Of a stretch of DNA of 64,000 nt, positions 34,876 to 45,706 are shown one piece after another (the first letter of the stretch is position 1; the number at the start of each line of letters is the position of its first letter). The stretch is taken from NCBI GenBank assembly GCA_037127255.1, contig JBANSL010000004.1, forward strand, positions 26,729,967 through 26,793,966, in the 5' to 3' direction. This DNA is from Persicaria tinctoria (taxonomy: Eukaryota > Streptophyta > Magnoliopsida > Caryophyllales > Polygonaceae). Both the position numbers and the translations under genes were made by a program. The notes below the pieces were generated by a model that saw only the letters and a list, made by a program, of their open reading frames with translations, was not told the DNA's origin and ran no database searches.

Positions 34876-35182
34876 GTTCGTGTCTTGAATGATTTTCAAT
34901 TAGGCGGGATTCCCCCCCCCCCCCCCAATATTTTCACTGTACATTTTGAGGACGTGTCTTTCGGATGCCCACTCAATGTCTCTCAGTCATTTCTCAAGAC
35001 AACTCAACCCTAAACCACACATCCAAACCCTCCTCTCTCGATCTCTCTCTCTCCGCCGACGCCTCTTCAAACCCTCACACCACCAATTCATATCTCTCTC
35101 CGGGCTCCTCATTTCCAATTTCTCTCTCTCTCTCCGCCGACTCCTCTTCAAACCCTCACCACCACTCAGCCCGACCTCCATC

Positions 35183-38100
35183 ATGCCACCAAAAAAAGGA
35201 AAGAAGATCCACATTCGCCCAAGGGTTACTCCACCACCGCCGAGCCCGGCCACCACTCCACAACCGGACACCGCTCCACAACCGGCCACCGCTCCACAAC
35301 CGGCCACCACTCCTCGGAGGTCAACTCGAGCTCGGGTGCCAACTCAGCCCGCGTCACCACCACATCCCAGCCCAACTCAACCCGCGTCACCACCTTCTCC
35401 GAGGCTAACTCAGTCGGCGCCACCAGCACCTCCGAGGCCAACTCAGACCGCGCCACCACCACCTCTGAGGCCAACTCAGCCCGCGCCACCACCACCTCCG
35501 AGGCCAACTCAACCCGCGTCACCACCACTTCGGAGGAGCCCTCGGAAGCCACAAGCTCCTCAGTAGCCACCACCCCCGAAGAGACGACTAGTACGGGGCG
35601 GCTCTTCCTCGACGGGTACCACCCAATAGACGCCTCCCCCTCTTTCAGTGGTTGTAGCGGAAGATGAGACCATCCCCCCTCTGGACTCTTCTCCGTCTGT
35701 GGGTGGCGCACGGGCTAGGTCAACCACCTCTCCGGCCTCCTCTCACTCAGTCAGTGCCTCACGGGTAACGTCAACCACCCCTCCACCCCCTCCTCTGTCC
35801 GTCGGTGGAGAAGAGGCTGAAGCTGAAGAAGAACCCCTGCAGGAAGTCTATATACCAATCAGAGGTTGGTTTTTTTTTATAATTTTAGAGGGTTTAGGGT
35901 TATTTGATTCTCCAATTTTTATAGGGTTTATCCTTGTTTGATGATTTCTGAGAGATTTTGTGATTTAGGGTTTATCTTTGTTTTAGGGTTTTCTGATTCC
36001 CCTAATTTTAGGCTTTGTATGAGTCTTTGCTTATCTAATCGTTGTCTTTATCATTTGTAGGGAAAGGAAGAACTGTGGTGAGTAGCAAGACTATGCAGAT
36101 AGTGAGGGTCACTGGAAAGATAAAAATTTTGTGGTCGGAGTTCCATGGAAACCCCGAGCTCAACCAATACAGTTTGCTGATAAGGGATATAGGGACTGCT
36201 GTGAAGACACATGTGCCAATGCTGACCTCCTCCTTCGAGCAGCTTGAGAAGAAGCACAAGGATACGCTTTCCGCTTACCTGGATGTAAGCAAGTGTTCTC
36301 TTCCCTTGTACTGGATTGTATAATGTGTCTAATTTGCAAGTTGTTGTCAATAAATTGTATAATGTGCCTATTTTGTCTGTTGGTTTACAAGTTGTTGTTA
36401 GTTTTAGGATATTCATATTAGCTTTTAGTTGTTGTTAGTTTTAGGAGATTCATATTAGCTTTTAGTGAAGAAAACAATGTGCCTATTTTGTCTGTTGGAT
36501 TGTATAATATGTTATATATTTGCTCTTTAATTTTCTTAAATTTCTGTTCTTCATTGTGAGATTGATCTTGAACGTTTCTCTCCACTGTCAATTCATTCAG
36601 TTCACTTGCATTCTCATACTTAGTTGTTATGTGTTCATATTAGCTTTTAGTTTCGTATTTGATGTTAGTTAGTTGTCAATTTCTTAGGAGTTAAATACCC
36701 TTTGCTTTCTTCATTTGCATTCTCACTGAATGGAAGTTAGTTGTTCACATGCATTCTCATACTTAGTTATTATGTGTTCACTTTGCTGATAATGAATGAT
36801 AGTTGTTCACTCAATGATAGTTAGCTGTGTATAATGTGTTATGTATAATGTGTTATGAGATTGGTATTTGGTGAATTTTGCTGGATTTTATAATGTGTTA
36901 TGGATTGTATAATGTTGTTATATATTTGCTCTTTAATTTTCTTAATTTTATGTTCTTCATTGTGAGATTGATCTTAGTTTTAGGAGATTCATAGTAGCTT
37001 TTAGTTTTGTATTTTCTTTTAGGAGTTTAACTTGCATTCTCATGGTTTGATAATGATATGATAATTTCATTTTCACTGAATGCAATAACCTGTTATATGT
37101 TCTGAATGCAACAAATTGTTTTCTTCACTTGCATCTGTTCATTTTCACTTTGCTTTGCCCATCTCTCATGTTCTGTGTTTTTCACTGGTAATTGATATAT
37201 ATAATTGCATTCTTATTTATGTAGACTATGTACGTTGTATCTCCTGATGATGAAAAATTGAAGACGTATATTGAGACTCAGGCAGCATCAAGATATCGCA
37301 GTTGGAAGTACAAGTGTCATTGCCACTTCTTGAAGCATGGTCCACCCATACCTCTTGAGTTCAAACTCCTTCCTGAGCAATGGCGCTACCTTGTGCAGAA
37401 GGAGTTCACCGCCCCCGACAAACTGGTTAGCTTTTTTGTGTATTTTTCATTCAACTGTTTCCATTGATTTATTGTTGTTCTCTGATGTTTATATGTTCTT
37501 GTGTCTTTGGAGGAAATAAGCAACCACAACAAGCTCAACAGAACTAAGAATCCCAAATACATGAAGCACCACTCAGGACCTAGACCTGTGTGCTACCGGG
37601 CAGAGCAGCTGTACAAGGACGGACACTTGGCTCCTTATGTGCAAGCTTCAATAGACGAATACCTCCAGGACGATGAAGACGAATCCACTGTGGTGAGTGT
37701 GTACTAACAGTTTAGCTATCTCTGACTTGTAGGATGTCATTGCTGAGTTCCTTGGATGATTTTATTGTGTAGGATTCTAATGTTTTCTTTGTGTTCCCAG
37801 GAAATTATGCAGCAGGCGATTGACAACTATGTGAGTTCGCGACCAGAGGAAGAAGACAATGATGTCCTACCAGTAGCTACTCAGTGTGAGATAATCGTCA
37901 AGGCCTTTGGAGAGAGGAGGGGCACTTCTGTACGAGGTAAAAAAAGTTAGGATAAGGCTTTAAAATGAGTTTAATAACTGATCAGTTATATATATAACTT
38001 GATGATTATATATTATCATTACTATCAGTTATATATAAAACTATATAAGGCTTCAAAATGAGTTCAATTATATAAGAGCATGAAATCCATTTGATTTTAG

Positions 38101-38450
38101 GAACTTTACCATCATATTTTAGGAACAAATGTCATACTTTCATTTTCATGTTATCAATCTTATTTTTTTTTTACCTTTTATATCTTTGTAATTTTCACTT
38201 TCTTTGCCTTCATTTAGGGATGGGCGCGGCTGTCAAGAAGCCTCCAAGGAAGCGAGTGGCTGATTGGTCCACTCTAGGCCCGACAAAAAGGCGTGAGCTG
38301 GAAGACCAAGCCAGGGAGGCTAATGAGCGAGCAAGGAAGGCTGAGGACTCCGCCAAGCTAGCCAATGAAAAATATGACAAGATGAAGGACAAAATGGAGC
38401 ACTTTGAGAGGCTGATGGATGTGCACTTCCCTACCGAAGTGCAAGTTTGA
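35183..38450 (+). pseudogene. CACTA-encoded Transposase_24 (Ptta/En/Spm)-like protein, six exons
   Basis: Exons with GT-AG borders and matching phases: 35183-35864, 36061-36284, 37225-37425, 37513-37692, 37801-37936 and 38218-38450, 551 residues in all. Exon 1 begins MPPKKGKK and is a Pro/Thr/Gln-rich repeat (RPTQPAPPPP type). It holds two in-frame TAG codons (35564, 35627). Exons 2-5 carry the domain seen in plant CACTA accessory proteins: VRVTGKIKILWSEFHG, SRYRSWKYKCHCHFLKHG, LPEQWRYLV, HNKLNRTKNPKYMKHHSGPR and EIMQQAIDNY. Exon 6 is a basic start (KKPPRKRVADW) and a coiled coil ending MDVHFPTEVQV. Such proteins are thought to bind subterminal repeats. The stops suggest a dead copy, unless translation uses another first exon. 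The family name is from memory of the motif pattern. Confidence 0.8.
36285..37224. other. Long intron of the Transposase_24-like gene
   Basis: 940 bp of T-rich sequence with repeated phrases such as TTCATATTAGCTTTTAGT, GTATAATGTGTTAT and GCATTCTCATACTTAGTT. It has good GT and AG borders. The repeats suggest past internal duplications. No coding sequence is present. Confidence 0.7.
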
Positions 38451-39726
38451 GCACTTGGTGATCTAGGTAGGTGACAATTAACAAGAACTTGGTTGCAGCT
38501 TTTGGGTTAGTTTGTGCAACTTTTGGGTCACAATTCTAGACTTCTAAGCGCAGTATGTGTTTGAACATGGTGTTTCTAAACTTTATGTCCGTTTGTGTTT
38601 CAACTCTAGTACATTTTAGGTTGTTTTGCTGACATGGGTGTTTGTATGGGTTGGTTGATGAACAAGCATGGTATTGCAGGTTTAATGTATGAACAATGTT
38701 GTTTTTATGTATGAAATTGGTGCTGGTGCACTCTAATGTTGAATGCATTGTTGTTTCTTTTGGGTTATACATTTGGTTTTGGACAGGGAGTATCACAAAA
38801 TGCAGCGTATATGCTGTTAATTTTTTATTAAACTCAAGCCACAAACCTAAAACAACTAGGTTCTATTAACTGAAGCCACAAACATTTTGTACCAAAAGTT
38901 GATCTCCAAAACTCTCAGAGCACCACAAACGATGTCCATCAAGACAACATGACTAACCAAATGTTCATCAAGACACAACATTAGTTCACCTTATGTTCGT
39001 CCCCTCCGTTATCAAGACACAAACTTTAGTGGTCGCCTGAACCATAAAATCTCTGACAATGTCCTCTTGGGCCGGTGAATTGGATGTCAATCAAGGGACG
39101 GAGGTGCAATTGGTCCGTGTTTTAAGTGCTCTAGGTGCGCTGCACAAGGGACAAACCTCAAGGGACGGATGTTCGTGCCTAGAGTTATGAGGCGTCCAAA
39201 ACCCTCTTCAGGAGACGAAATTTTCCCGTGTCTAGAACGTCAAACTGGCCTAGTGTGGGATGCGATCATATCTGCACTAATGCATCGGATCCCATCAGAA
39301 CACTGAAGTTAAGTGTGCTTGGGTAGTACCTATAGGTCCCCGTTTCGAACCCCGGAATGACCGCTCTTTATTTACCTATTTAAGGTGGTGGATATATAGA
39401 CCAGATGTGGTGGTCATGTGTGAATGTGGATGAAGTACGGTGGTGATGGTGGGATTGTCTAGGATCAAGTGGTGGTGCGATGGTTGTGGAGAGGGGATTA
39501 AGTGGAAAGTATGGCCCCCCGGTTTTAATCCAAATTGGTGCCAAATCGTCGAACGATTTTTTGTTGAAATTGGCAAAAAAACAAAAAAAAAAAAAAAACG
39601 TGTGAAATAGCTAAAAGTAAAAGTTGAAAATATTTTGGAATTCTAAACAACGCTCTAGTCCAAATTGAAAAAAATATTTAAAAAAAAATCAAGTCACTAA
39701 AACAGTAACATAGACGTATTCTTTTT

Positions 39727-41435
39727 ATGCTACGCAAAACTTTATTTTACCACCGCAAATACATAAACAATTGGACCAAATCAATAGGTCTTTTTTCTAT
39801 AATAAAGATAGACTACATAAACCGTTTATTAGCTGGGACAGAGTATGCAGACTAAAAGTGGCAGGAGGAATGGGTATCCGGAAAACTCATAATATGAATG
39901 AGGCACTATGGTTAAAACTACTATGGAAAATCATGGTGAAACCACACAACATTTGAGTTAGAATCATAAAACATAAATATATGAAAACAGATCACATCCT
40001 AAATTATGAGGAAAGAGGCAACGCGTCATGGCAATGGTCCCAGTTGCGAAAGTTACTTCCTACCTTTAAGTCAGGATTAATGTGGACAATAGGCAACGGA
40101 AAAACTATTATGTTTTGGCAAGACAGATGGAATAATCTTCCTCCTCTATTACAATATTGTATTCAGCCAAACAATATAGATATAAATGAAACAGTGGATA
40201 AGTATATGAGTAATGAAAGCTGGAATATCCAAAAGCTAAGAAATGTCCTCCCGAGTAACGTGGTGGAGCAAATAACACATATTCATGTGCCATCTGTACC
40301 TTTGGAAGACCGTCTATATTGGTGGCCGGACAAGAAAGGGTGGTTCTCGACTACGAGTGCATATAAGCTAGTGACGAATAACACTGAACTACAACCAGAT
40401 GACAGTAATTGGATTTGGAAAATTGACGTCTCCCCGAAAGTGAAGAATTTCTTATGGAAAGTTGCTCAAGAGGCTAGGGATTACCAAGTGCGGCACTACT
40501 ATCTAAACGAGGAGTCCCCATCCCCCCTTATTGTCCAATCTGTAATAAACACGAAGAAGATGCAACCCATATCCTCTTGGAATGTAAATATAGTACATTT
40601 TATAGGAATGTTGACAACAATATCAAAAAGCTAGTGACAAACACAATACATACATCAAGGAAGATCAAACCTATTATGAATATACTAGCTGAACACTTGA
40701 ATGAGAAACAGAAACAAGAAATGGCCTTTAGTTGGTGTGTGTCCTAACTCACTAGGAACCAAGTGGTTTTCAGACAACAGAAACATCTATCAATCGACAG
40801 TTATAACAGAACCGTGAAAACACATATGAACAACTGGCATAGGGCCACTAGAGATTCTGTAGAAGGTAAGGATAAATGAGATGATAAGGAAATACGAATA
40901 GGGAGTATAAAACGGAAAAGGACAAATCAGAAGTGGAAAAAATCCCCACCGGGATTTCTGAAACTTAATTTTGATGGCTCAGCGCCGGGTAAACACAACA
41001 GCTCAGCTGGCTTCGTTATCCAAGATTGGGAAGGTGCCTCAATCACTGCAGGGATGGAGACGATTGGCAAACAGTCGGCCCTGTCTTCGGATGTCCGGGC
41101 ATTACCTTTAGGTGTAAAGGAGGCAATTGACTTGTGTTCCGATAGACTCATAATTGAAGGTGACTCCTTAATAATTATAAATTATTTTAAACATGGGATG
41201 AAGTGCCCGTGGAAAATCGAAATGATAATGTCAGAAATATCTTGCCTACTCCGTGGGTTTCGCGTAGTGAGATTCTTTCACATACTTCGCAAAGGTAATT
41301 AGGTGGCCGATTTTATTACACGAATGGCCCGTTCTACGAGAAACCGGGAACTGCTTACTAGTCTTCTTGACCTCATCCGAAAGGATGCCATCAGATAGCG
41401 CCTCGGTGAATCTGAATTCTTACCTAATAAAAAAA
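39727..41435 (+). mobile_element. LINE C: 5'-truncated L1-type copy
   Basis: Only the last 1.7 kb of an ORF2 is present, starting before the zf-RVT region. It ends in CCTAAT plus 8 A (41429-41436). The flanks ATAGACGTATTCTTTTT (39710-39726) and ATAGAGGTATTTTTTTT (41436-41452) match at 15 of 17 positions and are a likely target duplication. The tail layout is the same as in LINE A and the main LINE, but the sequence is clearly diverged, so it is a related subfamily. 5' truncation is normal for LINE insertion. Confidence 0.85.
39740..41398 (+). pseudogene. LINE C ORF2 tail: zf-RVT and RNase H (broken)
   Basis: The frame shows FFYNKDRLHKPFISWDRVCR, GMGIRKTHNMNEALWLKLLW, then a stop. It continues with WQWSQLRKLLPTFKSGLMWT, LYWWPDKKGWFSTTSAYKLV and VKNFLWKVAQEA, then a frameshift near 40490. 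RNase H residues remain in LNFDGSAP and IEGDSLIIIN. Further stops lie near 40745 and 40877, and a TAA at 41298 lies where the conserved N-R-VAD motif begins. Confidence 0.85.
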
Positions 41436-41929
41436 ATAGAGGTATTTTTTTTAAAAAAAAATAGATGTATATTTAATTTAAAAAGCTTTAAAAAATTTAC
41501 GTATACCCATAGTCGTTGTTTTAAACAACGATTGTGGTTTGGGGTCAATTTGGTAACAAAGCTGATGGGGTAGTTGAAATTGATGGATTAAATGTGTTAA
41601 ATATATGTTCAATTAGATTATTCATAATCCAATAAGGTATTCGATAACCCAGTTGATAGAATAGTTGATATAAACTAGCTAATAAGATAGGAGAAAATGA
41701 ATAGAGTTTTGAAAAGTTTGGGGTAGGTACCTGTTGAAAATTCAATTTCAAAAGCTAATTAAACTAAACTCTTATATTTAACATATTTAAGATTATAGAA
41801 TATTAAAATATAAAGCTTTGAAAAGCTACCTGTCTTGTCAAACGGACCGTTAAACTCCTCCACCCACCTAACAAACCCCGTTGCCCCTTACGACCCTTAA
41901 AAAAATACTTATATTTAACTTATGTAATA

Positions 41930-42154
41930 CTCTCTCTGTTAATTAAAACTTGACGTTTTACTATTCACACACACTCTTTATGATGTTAAAAACTTTATAA
42001 AATATTAACTTTTTAAATATTTTTGTAAATAATTTCATACTTATTACTTTTTATAAAAAAAATATTAAAAAAAGTTAATATTTTATATAGTTTTTTATCA
42101 TTCTAAAAAAGCGTGTATGAATAGTAAACAACAAGTTTTAATTAACAGAGGGAG
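41930..42154. mobile_element. Stowaway-type MITE
   Basis: The left end CTCTCTCTGTTAATTAAAAC and the complemented right end CTCCCTCTGTTAATTAAAAC match at 19 of 20. TA is duplicated on both sides. Length 225 bp. The interior is palindromic and AT-rich with no coding sequence. Confidence 0.9.
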
Positions 42155-42685
42155 TATATTTTATTCTTTTCAATTAAATAAATATTTATAAATTTAAAAC
42201 ATCAACTTTATTTATTTATTTTTTTCAATCTTGGCTAGAGTCACTGTTTAGAACAACGACTTAGCTCGATTTTGGTTAAATTCCAAAATACTTTCAGCCT
42301 TTTGCTATTTCGCAAATTATTTTTGTTTGACCGTTTTGAAAAAAAAATCTCATCAAACTTGGTGGATTAAGTATCAATAAAAAAAGACTTGTATTAATTC
42401 AGATAAATATGCTAATAATTTTGCTATCAATTGGGTAATGTTAGAGTTTCTATATAGGTGAATTTGCTAATTATACTTTTAGGAAAATCCAATTAGGTAA
42501 TTAATCTTTTTTATAAAAATTAGATGGGATGTACCCCTTAGATAATTAGCATTAAGGATTTAAGGGTCAATGATCAATTGTTTGACCGTCGACTGGTCAA
42601 CGTTGACCAATTTGTACGGATTTTTTTTCTCCGATTTTATGCCATTTTTAATATAACATTGATGAAACTTTTTCAATTGGGTTAT

Positions 42686-42690
<5 letters not shown>

Positions 42691-42719
<29 letters not shown>

Positions 42720-42945
42720 TTATGACGTGGGGGTTCCGAGGTTGTCGACTAATCCCCACGGGTCCGAGCCCTAGCCTGCAAAGGACCCGAACCGGGCAAG
42801 CCACCAGGCAGGCTCACCCAAGCCAATGAAGGCTTGAGCACCCACTTAATTACACAAAGTGTAAGTAATGGGATTTGAACCCTTGACCTCTTCCTTCCTC
42901 CCACTTCTTCCATTTCTTCTTCCCACTTTAACCATTGATGTCACT
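42691..42945 (-). mobile_element. Antisense tRNA-derived SINE (Au-SINE-like)
   Basis: On the minus strand a box A-like TGGTTAAAGTGG near 42940 is followed some 40 bases later by a box B GGGTTCAAATCCC near 42876. A GC-rich body follows (GGCTTGGGTGAGCCTGCC), and the 3' end is a long A run, seen as about 27 T at 42691-42717. The target duplication is not clear, because the element sits in a repetitive TGATG-rich region. The Au-like label is by box spacing and body sequence only. Confidence 0.65.
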
Positions 42946-43570
42946 TTTTGTTATGTCATTTTTTTACCGTTGACATTTGATGCAATTTTTTTGATGTCAT
43001 TTTTTTTTACCGTGATGTCATTTTTTATAGTGTTTTGATGCCATTTTTTTAATGAAATTTTTTCTTTAATGTGATGCCACTTTTTCAAAGTAGTGTTTTG
43101 ATGTCATTGTTATAATATAATTATTTGATGCTACTTTTTTAATCAAATCGTTTGATGCCAATTTTTTAAATAATCAATTGTATATCAATATATTTCTATT
43201 GATTCTACTTTTATTCACTGATGACACATTTGTGATTACACTTTATTGATGCAATCATTTGTGGTGACATTTTATTACACTTTTATACGTACAATTGATG
43301 ACACAATGACATAAAATGTGATTAAACTTCATTGATGACATCTTTTTAACGATGACTTTAATTAATTGATGACATTTCTGATTATACCTCATTGATCTCA
43401 ATCATTTGTGATGACACTATTTGTTGATGACATTTATATTTATAAAATTTATAACATTTTTATACAATTGATAACACATAAGCATAAAATTTGATTACAC
43501 TTTATAGGTGACATTTTTATTCGCGACACATTTGTGATGACATTTAAGAATCTAATAACATGAAATACCA
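42946..43570. repeat. Irregular TGATG-CA-T-tract repeat field
   Basis: Words of the form TGATGYCAYTTTTT and TTGATGACAT recur every 20-40 bases with variable spacing, more than fifteen times. A few lie left of the antisense SINE (42658). There is no fixed period, so this is not a simple tandem satellite. No gene is visible. Confidence 0.75.
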
Positions 43571-44429
43571 CATAACATGTCTCCCCTTTTTTTTCTAAGC
43601 TTGGGACCGGTTGTGTACCTAAACACAAGCGAAGTTAAAAACATGTTATCACTAGCTAGCAAGCAATCAGAGTCACCTAAATGTTTCTAATAATAAAACC
43701 GAAGAATTAGATAGCAAGTCTAACAGCAAGTTTAATTCAGAAGTACGTAAATCGGAATGAACTAAAAACATAGAATTTGTAGGCCTTATTCCCGCTAACA
43801 AGTCCGCCACTCTATTGGCTTGGCGACGAATGTGGCTCCATCTACATTAGGCAAAAAACCCCGCAAGCCAGCTGATTATCCTCAACTGATCACCGACCTC
43901 ACCTCTTGGATACGCCGCACTCCGGAGCATCATTATCACCGGCAAACAATCAGTCTCGACCCAGATCTTGGACATCCCCATCTCGGTACACAACTGCAAT
44001 GCCCAAGCCAGACCTTCCGCTTCCACCAGCTCCACCCGGTCCGATCTTTGTGTTGTCTTTGCCGCCGCGAAAACAAGCTCCCCTGCCTCATTTCTAGCAA
44101 CACAGCCCACGCCACAACCTTTCCTCTCGTCGACAGCAGCGTCACTGTTGATCTTTACAAATCCAATAGGCGGCTTCTCCTATTTGCTCTCGTCAACAGC
44201 AGCTACCCTTGGCGGAGGAATCACCCAGACTTCTGACCCCCTGTTGTAATCAACAACATCTTGGACGGCTTGACTGAACACCCACCCCGGATCGACCTCA
44301 GTTTGATTAAAGATCCGCTTGTTCCTTGCAGTCCAAATCGCATCAATCAGATGAACCCACAGTTGTAGCTCATCCTTTGATCCTGTGCTTGAAGCGAGAT
44401 CAAACGCCTCCATGACACTACATGCTTTA

Positions 44430-45706
44430 TGATAATGCATATTTTAGATAGGCATTGTAGATATATTTAGTGTAGTTAGGTTGCATTTCTTGCTTACTTT
44501 GTTGTTAAATTGCATCTTGTGTTTATTTTAGAAGAGTTCGGATTCTGCGCAATTTTGTGTTTATCTCGCAGATTGAATCGGAACACATTTGGGGAGATGC
44601 AATATCTCGAAGAGGAACACAAGATACATGGGAAGGAACAAGGAAGAAAAGAAGCAAAACAAGAGGAGAAGCCCGCAAAGGAAGCTTAGGCCACGGCAGA
44701 ACACTGTGCCGCGGGCGCAGCAGAGTTGCCGCGGCCGCAGCAGAGCCCGCCGCAGCGGGTTGTGAAGAAAGCACTTGCGGCGGGCGCCGCAACCTTGCGG
44801 CGGCCGCCGCACGGACTGTCAGCGCGCAGCGCCGTTTTGGAAAAAACCCTAGTTGTCTAGTTTATTTTGGAAGGCCAACTTGGATGTTTTATTAGGCCAC
44901 TTTTATGTTATTTTTTATGACCTTTCATTCTATTCTTACTTCCATTAGACACTTTGGAGATTTTGAGCTATGTCTTCGATGAGGAACTAAACTCATCTAT
45001 TCTGCCTGCAATTTGAAGCTTTATTCGGATTGATTGTGAGTTTCTAATTCTCGCTCCTAGTTTCCTATTTGTGAGTGCTTCAACTTCTTTGTGCTTGATT
45101 AATTATTGATTTGTTCTATCTTGTCTGGCCAACTCGTTAGATCAATTCAATCGCTAAGGTTTTGTAGATTCCTGATTGTGAACCTTAACCTAAGTGGCAA
45201 ACTTGTCCCTTTAGGGCTGATTGAACTAATTGAATGAGTAGGAAGTTGAATGTGTTGTTAAATCCTTCTTTAGGGACTGCAAATACCTTGGTTAATCTCT
45301 GGTCTTAAAGCTATCAATTGGGTTAAATCCTTCTTTAGGGACTGTTCGATTGATAAGGGTTTCTAGGACTGATTGGACTAGTAACTATATTAGGTCGGGA
45401 CAAGGGCATTCATAGGAATCATAAAAGGACAAGAGGAAGTTACAATATCAATTCAACCAAATAAAGTGGATAGTTGTAGGTAGAGCGATCTTCTCTAAAT
45501 TGTTTTGCATCATTTGTTTATAGTTTATTTTATTTTCTTTCTTATTTTCATCACCCAAAACCCCCGTTTCATACTAATTGGTAAATAAACTTAACTTAGG
45601 AATAACTTGATTCTCTGTGGGATCGACTCGTGCTTACCACACTACATTAGTTAGGTAGGTTCGGATTTATTTTGATACGGTTTAGGCGACTAAAAACCGC
45701 TCATCA
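44430..45706 (+). mobile_element. Solo LTR inside LINE B ORF2
   Basis: It starts TGATAATGCATATTTT and ends ACCGCTCATCA. The five bases before it are CTTTA and the five after are CTTTC, a target duplication with one mismatch. Removing the LTR and one duplicate restores the antisense LINE frame (FGEK joined to ACSVMEAFDLA). Near the 3' end, GATTCTCTGTGGGATCGACTC (45611-45631) is a typical plant gypsy U5-like phrase. Only one LTR is present, so it arose by recombination between the two LTRs of an element. Confidence 0.88.
44690..44820 (+). repeat. GCGGCCGC-type palindrome field in the solo LTR
   Basis: The segment is a patchwork of GCCGCGG, CCGCGGCCGC, GGCGGGCGCCGC and GGCGGCCGCCGC, about 75% G+C inside an AT-rich LTR. 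It occupies the same place, between the LTR start block and the leader, as the palindrome fields at 14691, 53218 and 62367. Confidence 0.85.

Larger units (their letters stand above)
28043..39255 (+). mobile_element. 11.2-kb CACTA element with two genes and nested elements
   Basis: The left end is CACTAGGTCAGATTGACGTT, then CTAGACAC. The right end, complemented, is CACTAGGCCAGTTTGACGTT, then CTAGACAC: 26 of 28 identical. TGG is duplicated on both sides (28040-28042, 39256-39258). Subterminal CAAGGGACGAAC, GTTCGTCCCTTG and TCGTCTCCTGAA words occur at both ends in both orientations (28060-28330, 38990-39230), including a near-perfect hairpin at 28299-28335. Cargo: a coiled-coil gene (29492-30308), a minisatellite (30570-31383), a nested LTR element (31672-34875) and a Transposase_24-like gene (35183-38450). 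No TNP2-type catalytic transposase was found, so mobility would depend on another copy. Confidence 0.93.
28027..39397 (+). mobile_element. 5S-rRNA-derived SINE, split by the CACTA element
   Basis: The body is 39257-39383, with its first two bases duplicated at 28041-28042. It begins GGGATGCGATCATA and follows plant 5S rRNA for about 75 bases (GCACTAATGCATCGGATCCC, CATCAGAAC, AAGTTAAG, GTGCTTGGG). It keeps the 5S box A-like region but loses the usual GCGAGA. The second half (GTTTCGAACCCCGG, then CTCTTTATTTACC) is not 5S and contains a tRNA box B-like stretch. GGTGGTGGATATAT occurs both before (28027-28040) and after (39384-39397) and is a 14-bp target duplication. The body is about 127 bp. A 5S pseudogene or Cassandra LTR fits less well, because the duplication abuts the first 5S base. 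Confidence 0.75.

Noticed and set aside
35226..35711. 161-codon minus-strand frame with VVARAELASE repeats
   Set aside because: It is the complement of the Pro/Thr-rich repeats of the Transposase_24-like gene; the splice sites and domain order support the plus strand.
39257..39383. A functional 5S rRNA gene or a Cassandra LTR
   Set aside because: The 3' third does not match 5S and the internal GCGAGA is missing. A 14-bp duplication abuts the first 5S base, which is not expected for a Cassandra LTR.
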